Source of the DNA: Symsagittifera roscoffensis | Lineage: Eukaryota > Xenacoelomorpha > Acoela > Convolutidae | Direction: 5' to 3' | Length of the DNA: 64,000 nt | Assembly (NCBI RefSeq): GCF_963678635.1 | Contig: NC_087062.1 | Location: forward strand, 42,794,395 to 42,858,394 | Position numbers and translations under genes: made by a program | Shown: one piece after another, positions 50,991-62,400 of the stretch | How positions within the stretch are numbered: position 1 is the first letter of the stretch | Layout: each line of letters opens with the position of its first letter | Notes under the pieces: generated by a model | What the model saw: only the letters and a program-made list of their open reading frames with translations | Told to the model about the DNA's origin: nothing | The model's database searches: none

Positions 50991-52692
50991 ACCTGTTCTT
51001 TTCCATAATTCAGTACTTGAAGAGGAAATGCGACGGCCACACTCAGTGTGAAGCAAATTTTCTTAAAAACACATTTTACGGCCCTGTTCTTTTTTCTAAT
51101 TCAATACTTACAGAGGACATGCGAATGCCATACTCAATGTGATGAATTTATCCCAAAAGTACTTTTTACAGACCTGTTCTTTTTCGTATTTCAGTACCTA
51201 CAGAGGACATGCTACAGCCATACTAAGTGTGATGCAATTAATCTCGAAAAAAGTCTTAGATACCTGTTGTTTTTCCTACTTCAGTTTTTACAGAGGACAA
51301 GCGAACGCCATACTCAGTCTGATGCATTTTTTCTCAAAAGTAATTTTTACAGACCTGTTCTTTTTGCTAATTCAGTACCTACAGAGGACATGCGACGTCC
51401 ATAATCAGTGTGATGCAATAACATTTGAAAAAAATTTTGCATACCTGTTCTCTCTCCTAATTCAGTTTTTACAGAGTACATCTGAGCGCCATACTCAGTG
51501 TGATGCAATTTTTCCCAAAAGTACTATTCACAGACCTGTTCTTTTTCCTAATTCGGTACCCACAGAGAATATGCTACGCCATACTCATTGTGATACAATA
51601 ACTCTCTAAAAAAGTCTTATAAGCTTTTGCTTATCCTACTTCAGTTTTTACAGAGGAAACGCAAACGCTATACCTGGTGTGATGCAATTTTACAAGAATT
51701 TTACAGACCTATTTTTTTTCCTAATTCAGTACTTGCAGAGGACATGCGAGGGCCATACTCAGTGTGATGGAAATTTTCTCAAAAATACTTTTTACAGACC
51801 TGTTCTTTTTCCTAATTCAGTACTTACAGAGGACATGCGATGGTCATACTCAGTGTGATGCAATAACTCTCAAAAAAATTATTACATACCTGTTGTTTCT
51901 CCTACTTTGGTTTTCACAGACTACATGCAAACGCCATACTCACTGTGATGCAATTTTTCTCAAAAGTACTTTTCACAGACCTGTTCTTTTTCCTAATTCA
52001 GTAGCTACAGAGGAAATGCGCCGGCGATACTCATTGTGATGCAGTTTTTCCCAAAAGTACTTTTTACAGATCTGTTCTTTTTCATATTTCAGTACCTACT
52101 GAGGACATGCGACAGCCATACTCAGTGTGATGCAATTACTCTCAAAAAAGTCTTACATACCTGTTGTTTCTCCTACTTCAGTTTTTACAGAGGACATGCG
52201 AACGCCATACTTAGTGTGATGCAGTTTTTCTCAAAAGTACTATTCTTAGACCTGTTCTTTTTCGTAATTCAATACCCACAGAGAACATGCGACGGCCATA
52301 TTCATTGCGATGCAATAACTCTCTAAAAAAAATCTTACATGCCTGTTGTTTATCCTACTTCAGTTTTTACAGAGGAAATGCAAACGCCATACGTGGTGTG
52401 ATGCAATTTTTCTCAAAAGAATTTTACAGACCTGTTTTTTTCCTAATTCAGTACTTGCAGAGGACATGCGAGGGCCATACTCAGTGTGATGGAAATTTTC
52501 TCAAAAATACTTTTTACAGAACTGTTCTTTTTCCTAATTCAGTACTTACAGAGGCAATGCGACGGTCATACTCAGTGTGATGCAATAACTCTCGAAAAAA
52601 TTATTACATACCTGTTGTTTCTACTTCAGTTTTTACAGAGGAAACGCAAACGCTATACCTGGTGTGATGCAATTTTACAAGAATTTTACAGA
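50991..52692 (+). repeat. 1703-bp satellite segment, copy 2
   Basis: Near-identical tandem copy of 49288-50990, differing by scattered single bases (for example GACGGTC versus GATGGTC near 51840). The junction falls inside the shortened monomer TTTTACAAGAATTTTACAG. Confidence 0.88.
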
Positions 52693-54539
52693 CCTGTTTT
52701 TTTCCTAATTCAGTACTTGCAGAGGACATGCAACGGCCATACTCAGTGTGATGGAAATTTTCTCAAAAATACTTTTTACAGACCTGTTTTTTTTCCTAAC
52801 TCAGTGATTGCAGAGGACATGCGACAACCATTTTCAGTGCGATGCAAGTTTTCTCAAAAGTACGTTCTACAGTCCTGTTCTTTCTCATTATTCAGTGCAT
52901 GCAGACGACGTGCGACGGCCATACTTAGTGTGATGCAACTTTTCTCAAAAATGCTTTTTACAGACCTGTTTTTTTCCTAATTCAGTACCTACAGAGGACA
53001 TGCGACGGCCAGACATAGTGTGATGCAGCTTTTCCCAAAAGTACTTTTTACAGACCTGTTCTTTTTCCTAATTCAGTACCTACAGAGGACATGCGACAGC
53101 CATACTCAGTGTGATGCAATTACTCTCGAAAAAAGTCTTACATACCTGTTGTTTCTCCTACTTCAAATTTTTACAGAGATTATGCGAACGCCATACTTAG
53201 TGTGATGCAGTTTTTCTTAAAAGTACTATTCGCAGACCTGTTCTTTTTCCTAATTCAGTACCCACAGAGAACATGCGACGGCCATACTCATTGCGATGCA
53301 ATAACTCTCTAAAAAAGTCTTACATACCTGTTTTTTTCCTAATTCATCACTTGCAGAGGACATGCGACGGCCATACTCAGTGTGATGGAAATTTTCTCAA
53401 AAACTTTTTACAGACCTTCAATTTTTTCTAATTCAGCACTTGCAGAAGATATGCGATGGCCATAATCAGCATAATCAGTGTGATGCAACTTTTCTCAAAA
53501 AAACTTCTTACAGATCTGTTCTTTTTCTTGATTCAATACTAGCAGAGGACATGCCACCGTCATACTCTGTGTGATGCAATAACTTTTGAAAAAAGACTTA
53601 CATACCTGTTAATTCTCCTACTTCAAATTTTACAGAGGACATGCGAGCAACACACTCGGTGTGATGCAATTTTTCTCAGAAGTTTTTTTAATAGACCTGT
53701 TCTTTTCCATAATTCAGTAATTGTAGAGTAAATGTAACGGCCACACTCAGTGCGATGCAAATTTTCTCAAAAACACATTTTACGGCCCTGTTCTTTTTCC
53801 TAATTCAATACTTACAGAGGACATGCGAGCGCTATAATCACTGTGATGCAAATTTTCCCAAAAGTACTTTTTACAGACCTGTTCTTTTTCGTATTTCAGT
53901 ACCTACAGAGGACATGCGACAGCCATACTCAGTGTGATGCAATTACTCTCGAAAAAAAACGTAGATACCTGTTGTTTCTCCTACTTCAGTTTTTACAGAG
54001 GACAAGCGAACGCCATACTCAGTCTGATGCAATTTTTCTCAAAAGTACTTTTTACAGACCAGTTCTTTTTGCTAATTCAGTACCTACAGAGGACATGCGA
54101 CGGCCATAATCAGTGTGATGCAATAACACTTGAAAAAATTTTTGCATACCTGTTGTCTCTCCTACTTCAGTTTTTACAGTTTATATGTGAACGCCATACT
54201 CGGTGTGATGCAATTTTTCCCAAAAGTACTATTCACAGACCTGTTCTTTTTCCTAATTCAGTACCCACAGAGAAAATGCTACGGCCATAATCATTGTGAT
54301 GCAATAACTCTCTAAAAAAGTCTTACATACCTGTTGTTTATCTTACTTCAGTTTTTACAGAGGAAATGCAAACGCTATACCTGGTGTGATGCAATTTTTC
54401 TCAAAAGATTTTTACAGACCTGTTTTTTTCCTAATTCAGTACTTGCAGAGGACTGGCGATGGCCATACTCAGTGTGATGTAAATTTTCTAAAAAATATTT
54501 TTTACAGACCTGTTCTTTGTCCTAATTCAGTACTTACAG
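52693..54539 (+). repeat. Satellite array, mixed A/B monomers
   Basis: Ordinary head-to-tail monomers. A fourth doubled CATAATCAG lies at 53461, with the same neighbouring variants as at 44491, 46645 and 49055 (AGATATGCGA before, TGATGCAACTTTTCTC after). Units around 53750-54300 are close relatives of those near 44780-45330. No genes are seen. Confidence 0.88.
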
Positions 54540-54720
54540 AGGATATGCGACGGCCATACTCAGTGTGATGCAATAACTCTCGAAAATATAATTACATACC
54601 TGTTGTTTCTCCTACTCCGGTTTGCACAGAGTACATGCGACGGCCATACTCAGTGTGATGCAGTTTTTCCCAAAAGTACCTTTTACAGACCTGTTCTTTT
54701 TCGTATTTCAGTACCTACAG

Positions 54721-54809
54721 AGGACATGCGACGGCCATACTCAGTGTGATGCAATAACTCTCAAAAAAGTCTCACATACCTGTTGTTTCTCCTACTTCAG
54801 TTTTTACAC
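54721..54809 (+). repeat. Reference type-A monomer (89 bp)
   Basis: A representative A monomer: AGGACATGCGACGGCC, then ATACTCAGTGTGATGCAA, then TAACTCTC, a run of A, CATACCTGTTGTTTCTCC, and TACTTCAG before the next unit. A and B align along their whole length and are diverged copies of one ancestor. Confidence 0.85.
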
Positions 54810-54900
54810 AGGACATGCGAACGCCAAACTCAGTGTGATGCAATTTTTCCCAAAAGTACTTTTTACAGACCTGTTCTTTTTCGTATTTCAGTACTTACAG
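54810..54900 (+). repeat. Reference type-B monomer (91 bp)
   Basis: A representative B monomer: AGGACATGCGAACGCC, the shared CTCAGTGTGATGCAA, then TTTTTCCCAAAAGTACTT, ACAGACCTGTTCTTTTTC, and CAGTACTTACAG. Together with the preceding A monomer it makes a 180-bp dimer. Confidence 0.85.
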
Positions 54901-55258
54901 AGGATATGCGACGGCCATACTCAGTGTGATGCAATAACTCTCGAAAATATAATTACACACCTGTTGTTTCTCCTACTCCGGTTTGCACAGAGTACATGCG
55001 ACGGCCATACTCAGTGTGATGCAGTTTATCCCAAAAGTACTTTTTACAGACCTGTTCTTTTTCGTATTTCAGTACCTACAGAGGACATGCGACGGCCATA
55101 CTCAGTGTGATGCAATAACTCTCAAAAAAGTCTCACATACCTGTTGTTTCTCCTACTTCAGTTATTACACAGGACATGCGAACGCCAAACTCAGTGTGAT
55201 GCAATTTTTCCCAAAAGTACTTTTTTACAGACCTGTTCTTTTTCGTATTTCAGTACCT

Positions 55259-57050
55259 ACAGAGGACATGCGACGGCCATACTCAGTGTTATGCAATAAC
55301 TCTCAAAAAAGTCTCACATATCTGTTGTTTCTCCTACTTCAGTTTTTACAGAGGACAAGCGAACGCCATACTCAGTCTGATGCAATTTTTCTCAAAATTA
55401 TTTTTACAGACCAGTTCTTTTTGCTAATTCAGTACCTACAGAGGACATGCGACGGCCATAATCAGTGTGATGCAATAACACTTGAAAAAAGTCTTACATA
55501 CCTGTTGTTTCCCCTACTTCAGTTTTTACAGAGGACATGCGAACGCCATACTTAGTGTGATGCAGTTTTTCTCAAAAGTACTAATCACATACCTGTTCTT
55601 TTTCCTAATTCAGTACCCCTAGAGAACATGCGACGGCCATAATCATTGCGATGCAATAACTCTCTAAAAAAGTCTTACATACATGTTGTTTATCCTACTT
55701 CAGTTTTTACAGAGGAAGTGCGAACGCCATACGTGGTGTGATGCAATTTTTCTCGAAAGATTTTCACAGACCTATTTTTTTCTCCTAATTCAGTACTTGC
55801 AGAGGACATGCGACGGCCATACTCGGTGTCATGGAAATTTTCTTAAAAATACTTTTTACAGACCTGTTCTTTTTCCTAATTCAGTACATACAGAGGACAT
55901 GCGACGGCCATACTCAGTGTGATGGAAATTTTCCTAAAAATACTTTTTACAGACCTGTTCTTTTTCCTAATTCAGTACATACAGAGGACATGCGACGGCC
56001 ATACTATGTGTGATGCAATAGCACTCGAAAAAAGTCTTACATTCCTGTCGTTTCTCCTACTTCAGTTTTTACAGATGAAATGCGAACGCCATACGTGGTG
56101 TGATGCACTTCTTCTCAAAAGAATTTTACAGACGTGTTTTTTTTCCTAATTCAGTACTTGCAGAGGACATGCGACGGCCATACTTAGTGTGATGCAATAG
56201 CACTCGAAAAAAGTCTTACATTCCTGTCGTTTCTCCTACTTCAGTTTTTACAGAGGAAATGCGAACGCCATACGTGGTGTGATGCAATTCTTCTCAAAAG
56301 AATTTTACGGACGTCTTTTTTTTCCTAATTCAGTACTTGCAGAGGACATGCGACGGCCATACTTAGTGTGATGGAAATTTTCTCAAAAATACTTTTTACA
56401 GACCTGTTTTTTTTCCTAATTCAGTACTTGCAGAGGACATGCGACGGCTATTTTCAGTGCGATGCAATTTTTCTCAAAAGTACTTTCTACAGTCCTGTTC
56501 TTTTTCCAAATTCAGTGCATGCAGAGGACGTGCGACGGCCATACCTAGTGTGATGCAACTTTTCTCAAAAATGCTTTTTACAGACCTGTTTTTTCCTAAT
56601 TCAGTACCTACAGAGGACATGCGATGACCATACTCAGTATGATGCAATAACACTCGAAAAAGTCTTACAAACCTTTTGTTTCTCCTACTTCAATTTTTAC
56701 AGGGTACATGTGAACGCCATACTCAGTGTGATGCAATTTTTCCCAAAAGTACTTTTTACAGACCTGTTCTTTTTCCTAATTCAGTGCATGCAGAGGACGT
56801 GCGACGGCCATACCCAGTGTGATGCAACTTTTCTCAAAAGAATTTTTTAGGCCTGTTCTTTTTCCTAATTCAATACTTGCAGAAGACATGCGACGGCCAC
56901 ACTCAGTTTGATGCAATAACACTCAAAAAAAGTCTTAAATACCTGTCGTTTTTCCTACTTCAGTTTTTACAGAGGACATGCAAACGCAATACTCAGTGTG
57001 AAGCAATTTTCTCAAAAGCACTTTTTACAGACCTGTTCTTTTTCCTAATT
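55259..57050 (+). repeat. Satellite array, with local one- and two-monomer duplications
   Basis: Adjacent B-like monomers near 55831 and 55919 are almost identical (both have GATGGAAATTTTC and CAGTACATACAG). A dimer with TGCAATAGCACTCGAAAA and TACGTGGTGTGATGCA is repeated at 180 bp (56012 and 56192). The rest is ordinary A/B sequence. No genes are seen. Confidence 0.88.
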
Positions 57051-59460
57051 CAGTAATTGCAGAAGACATGCGACGGCCATACTCAGTGTGATGCAATAAC
57101 TCTCGATAAAAGTCTGACAAACTTGTCGTTTCTCTTAACCCAGTTTTTTACAGAGGACATGCGAACACAACACTCAGTCTGAAGCAATTTTCTCGAAAGT
57201 CTTTTTTACAGACCTGTTCTTTTTCCTAATTCAGTAATTGCAGAAAACATGCGACGGTCATACTCAGTGTGATGCAATAACTCTCGATAAAAGTCTGACA
57301 TACTTGTCGTTTCTCCCAACTCAGTTTTTGCAGAAGACATGCGAACACAACACTCAGTCTGAAGCAATTTTCTCGAAAGTACTTTTTACAGACCTGTTCT
57401 TTTTCATAATTTAGTAATTGCAGAAGACATGCGACGGCCATACTCAGTGTGATGCATTTTTCTCGAATTTTTTTTTTACAGATCTGCTTTTTTTTCTAAT
57501 TCAGTAATTGCAGAAGACATGCGACGGTCATACTCAGTGTGATGCAATTTTTCTTAAAAATACCTTATACAGAACTGCTCTTTTTCTAATTCAGTACTTA
57601 CAGAGGACGTGTGACTTTTTCGTAATGCAATAACTCTCGAAAATTCAGTAATTGGCCGTCAGTGTGGTGCAATAACTCTCGAAAAAAGTCTTACTCACCT
57701 GTTGTTTCTCCTCAGAACTTTTTTTTCCTAATTCAGAGGACATGAGACGGCCATACTCATTGTGATGCACTAACTCTCTTAAAAAGTCTTAAATACCTGT
57801 TGTTTCTCCTACTTCAGTTTTTCTAGAGGAAATACTCAGTGTGATGCAATTTTTCTCAGAAGAATTTTTCAGACCTGTTCTTTTTCCTAATTCAATACTT
57901 GCAGAGGACATTCGACGGCCATACTCAGTGTGATGCAAGAACACTCAAAAAATGTCTTACATACCTGTTGTTTCTCCTACTTCAGTTTTTACAAAGGACA
58001 TGCGAACGCAACACTCAGTCTGAAGCAATTTTCTCAAAAGTATTTTTTACAGACCTGTTATTTTTCCTAATTCAGTAATTGCAGAGGACACGCGACGGCC
58101 ATACTCAGTGTGATGCAAGAACACTCAAAAAATGTCTTACATACCTGTCGTTTCTCCTACTTCAGTTTTTACAAAGGACATGCGAACGCAATACTCAGTG
58201 TGAAGCAATTTTCTCAAGAGCACTTTTTACACACCTGTTCGTTTTCCTAATTCAGTAATTGCAGAAGACATGCGACGGCCATACTTAGTGTGATGCAATA
58301 ACTCTCGATAAAAGTCTGACATACTTGTCGTTTCTCCTAACTCAGTTTTTACAGAGGACATGCGAAAACAACACTCAGTCTGAAGCAATTTTCTCGAAAG
58401 TACTTTTTACAGACCTGTTCTTTTTCATAATTCAGTAATTGCAGAAGACATGCGACGACCATACTCAGTGTGATGCATTTTTTTTCTAAAATTTTTTTTC
58501 ACAGATCTGCTTTTTTCTAATTCAGTAATTGCAGAAGACATGGGACGGTCATACTCAGTGTGATGCAACTTTTCTCAAAAAAAAACTTTTTTTACAGATC
58601 TGCTTTTTTTTCTAATTCAGTAATTACAGAAGACATGCGACGGTCATACACAGTGTGATGCCATTTTTCTCAAAAATACCTTTTACAGACCTGTTTTTTT
58701 CTAATTCAGTACTTACAGAGGACGTGCGACGGCCAATTTCAGGGTGATGCAATAACTCTCGACAAAAGTCTGACTTACTTGTTGTTTCTCTCAACTCAGT
58801 TGTTACAGAGGACATGCAAACGCAACACTCAGTCTGAAGCAATTTTCTCAAAAGTACTTTTTACAGACCTGTTCTTTTTCCTAATTCAGTAATTGCAGTG
58901 GACACGCGACGGCCATACTCAGTGTGATGCTTTTTTCTAGAAATTTTTTTAGCAAACCTGCTTTTTTTCTAATTCAATAATTGCAAAAGACATGCGACAG
59001 CCATACTCAGTGTGATGCAACTTTTCTGAAAATACCTTTTACAGACCTGTTCTTTTTCTAAGTCAGTACTTACGGAGGACATGCGACGGCCAATTTCAAT
59101 GTGATGCAATAACATTCAAAAAAAGTCTTACATACCGGTCGTTTCTCCTTCTTCAGTTTTTACAGAGGACATGCGAACGCAATACTCAGTGTGAAGCAGT
59201 TTTCTCAAAAGCTTTTCTTACAGACCTGTTCTTTTTCCTAATTCAGTAATTGCAGAAGACATGCAACGGCCATACTCAGTGTGATGCATTTTTCTCGAAA
59301 TTTTTTTTCTACAGATCTGCTTTTTTTTTCTAATTGAGTAATTACAGAAAACATGCGACGGTCATACTCACTGTGATGCAATTTTCTCAAAAATACCTTT
59401 TACAGAACTGTTCTTTTTCTAATTCAGTACTTACAGAGGACGTGCGACGGCCAATTTCAG
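57051..59460 (+). repeat. Satellite block of 360-type monomers, second occurrence
   Basis: Monomers with AATTGCAGAAGACATGCG, CTCTCGATAAAAGTCTGAC and CTCAGTCTGAAGCAATTTT return here, 17 kb after the last 360-type units before 40470. Their order is less regular. At 57600-57750 the order is scrambled: short pieces such as GACTTTTTCGTAATGCAATA and TCAGTAATTGGCCGTCAGTG join parts of different monomers. Confidence 0.87.
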
Positions 59461-62400
59461 GGTGATGCAATACCTCTCGACAAAAGTCTGACATACTTGT
59501 TGTTTCTCCTAACTCAGTTTTTTAGAGGACATGCGAACGCCATACCCAGAGTGATGCAGCTTTCTCAAAAGTACTATTCACAAAACTGTTTTTTTTTCCT
59601 AACTCAGTGCCTACAGAGGACATGCGAGGACCATACTCAATGTGATGCAACTTTTCTCAAAAATACTTTTTACAGACCTGTTCTTTTTCCTAATTCAATA
59701 CTTACAGAGGACATGGGACGGTCATACTCAGTGTGATGAAATAACTCTCGAAAAAAAGTCTATCATACCTGTTGTTTCTCCTACTTCTGTTTGTACAGAG
59801 GACATGCGAACGCCATACCCAGTGTAATGCAATTTTCTCGAAAGTACTTTTCACAGACTTGTCCTTTTTCCTAATTCACTACCTACAGAGGACATGCGAC
59901 TGCCGTACTCATTGTGATGCAATAACTCTCCAAAAAAAGCCTTACATAACTGTTGTTTCTCCTACTTCAGTTTCTACAGAGTAGATGTGAACGCCATACT
60001 GAGTGCGATGCAATTTTTCTCAAAAGTACTTTTTACAGACCTGCTCTTTTTCCTAATTGAGTTCCTACAGAGGACATGCGACGGCCATAGTTAGTGTGAT
60101 GCATTAACTCTTGAAAAAAGTATTACATACCTGTTGTTTCTCCCGTTTCAGTTTGTACAGAGTACGTGCGAACGCCATACTCAGTGTGATGCAATTTTTC
60201 TAAAAAGTATTTTTTACAGACCTGTTTTTTTCTCTTAATTCAGTACCTACAGAGAACATGCGATGGCCATACTCAGTGTGATGCAATAACACTCAAAAAA
60301 AGTCTTACATACCTGTTCATTCTCCTACTTCAGTTTTTACAGAGGACATGCGAACGCTATACTCAGTTTGATGCAATTTTTCTCACAAGTACTTTTACAG
60401 CCACATCCTTTTTCCTAATTTAGCACTCGCAGAGGACATGCGACGGCCATACTCAGTGTAATGCAAATTTTCTCAAAAACATTTTTTACCGCCCTGTTCT
60501 TTTTCCTAATTCAGTACTTACAGAGGACATGCAAACGCCATATTCAGTGTGATGCAATACCTCTCGACAAAAGTCTGACATTCTTGTTGTTTCTCCTAAC
60601 TCAGTTTTTTAGAGGACATGCGAACGCCATACCCAGAGTGATGCAGCTTTCTCAAAAGTACTATTCACAAAACTGTTCTTTTTTTCCTAACTCAGTGCCT
60701 ACAGAGGACATGCTAGGACCATACCCAGTGTGATGCAATTTTCTCGACAGTACTTTTCACAGAATTGTCCTTTTTCCTAATTCACTACCTACAGAGGACA
60801 TGCGACTGCCCTACTCATTGTGATGCAATAACTCTCCAAAAAAAGTCTTACATACCTGTTGTTTCTCCTACTTCAGTTTCTACAGAGGAAATGTGAACGC
60901 CATACTCGGTGCGATGCAATTTTTCTCAAAAGTACTTTTTACAGACCTGCTCTTTTTCCTAATTGAGTTCCTACAGAGGACATGCGACGGCCATAGTTAG
61001 TGTGATGCAATAACTCTTGAAAAAAGTATTACATACCTGTTGTTTCTCCCGTTTCATTTTGTACATAGTACGTGCGAACGCCATACTCAGTGTGATGCAA
61101 TTTTTCTAAAAAGTACTTTTTACAGACCTGTTTTTTCCTCTTAATTCAGTACCTACAGAGGACATGCGATGGCCATACTCAGTGTGATGCAATAACACTC
61201 AAAAAAAGTCTTACATACCTGTTCATTCTCCTACTTCAGTTTTTACAGAGGACATGCGCCGGCCATACTCAGTGTAGTGCAAATTTTCTCAAAAACATTT
61301 TTTACCGCCCTGTTTTTTTTCGTAATTCAGTACTTACAGAGGACATGCAAACGCCATATTCAGTGTGATGCAATACCTCTCGACAAAAGTCTGACATACT
61401 TGTTGTTTCTCCTAACTCAGTTTTTTAGAGGACATGCGAACGCCATACCCAGAGTGATGCAGCTTTCTCAAAAGTACTATTCACAAAACTGTTCTTTTTT
61501 TCCTAACTCAGTGCCTACAGAGGACATGCGAGGACCAAACCCAGTGTGATGCAATTTTCTCGAAAGTACTTTTCACAGACTTGTTCTTTTTCCTAATTCA
61601 CTACCTACAGAGGACATGCGACTGCCGTACTCATTGTGATGCAATAACTCTCCAAAAAAAGTCTTACATACCTGTTGTTTCTCCTACTTCAGTTTCTACA
61701 GAGGAAATGTGAACGCCATACTCAGTGCGATGCAATTTTTCTCAAAGGTACTTTTTACAGACCTGCTCTTTTTCCTAATTGAGTTCCTACAGAGGACATG
61801 CGACGGCCATAGTTAGTGTGATGCAATAACTCTTGAAAAAAGTATTACATACCTGTTGTTTCTCCCGTTTCAGTTTGTACAGAGTACGTGCGAACGCCAT
61901 ACTCAGTGTGATGCAATTTTTCTAAAAAGTACTTTTTACAGACCTGTTTTTTTCTCTTAATTCAGTACCTACAGAGGACATGCGATGGCCATACTCAGTG
62001 TGATGCAATAACACTCAAAAAAAGTCTTACATACCTGTTCATTCTCCTACTTCAGTTTTTGAAGAGGACATGCGAACGCTATACTCAGTTTGATGCAATT
62101 TTTCTCACAAGTACATTTACAGCCATATCTTTTTTCCTAATTTAGCACTCGCAGAGGACATGCGCCGGCCATACTCAGTGTAATGCAAATTTTCTCAAAA
62201 ACATTTTTTACCGCCCTGTTCTTTTTCCTAATTCAGTACTTACAGAAGACATGCAAACGCCATATTCAGTGTGATGCAATAGCTCTCGACAAAAGTCTGA
62301 CATACTTGTTGTTTCTCCTAACTCAGTTTTTTAGAGGACATGCGAACGCCATACCCAGAGTGATGCAGCTTTCTCAAAAGTACTATTCACAAAACTGTTC

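Larger units (their letters stand above)
54540..55258 (+). repeat. Tandem pair of 361-bp four-monomer units
   Basis: The first unit (54540-54900) and second (54901-55258) match at a 361-bp offset, with the shared rare variants CGAAAATATAATTACA, CTACTCCGGTTTGCACAG and CAAACTCAGTGTG. This block gives the cleanest A/B alternation in the window. Confidence 0.88.

Noticed and set aside
52486-55555. Open frames of 160 to 190 codons in the satellite (for example at 52486, 54622 and 54983, plus strand).
   Set aside because: A 90-bp period is divisible by three, so any frame without a stop in one monomer tends to stay open through several. Frames are lost wherever a monomer is 89 or 91 bp, and no frame is kept across the array. 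The encoded repeats have no known domain.
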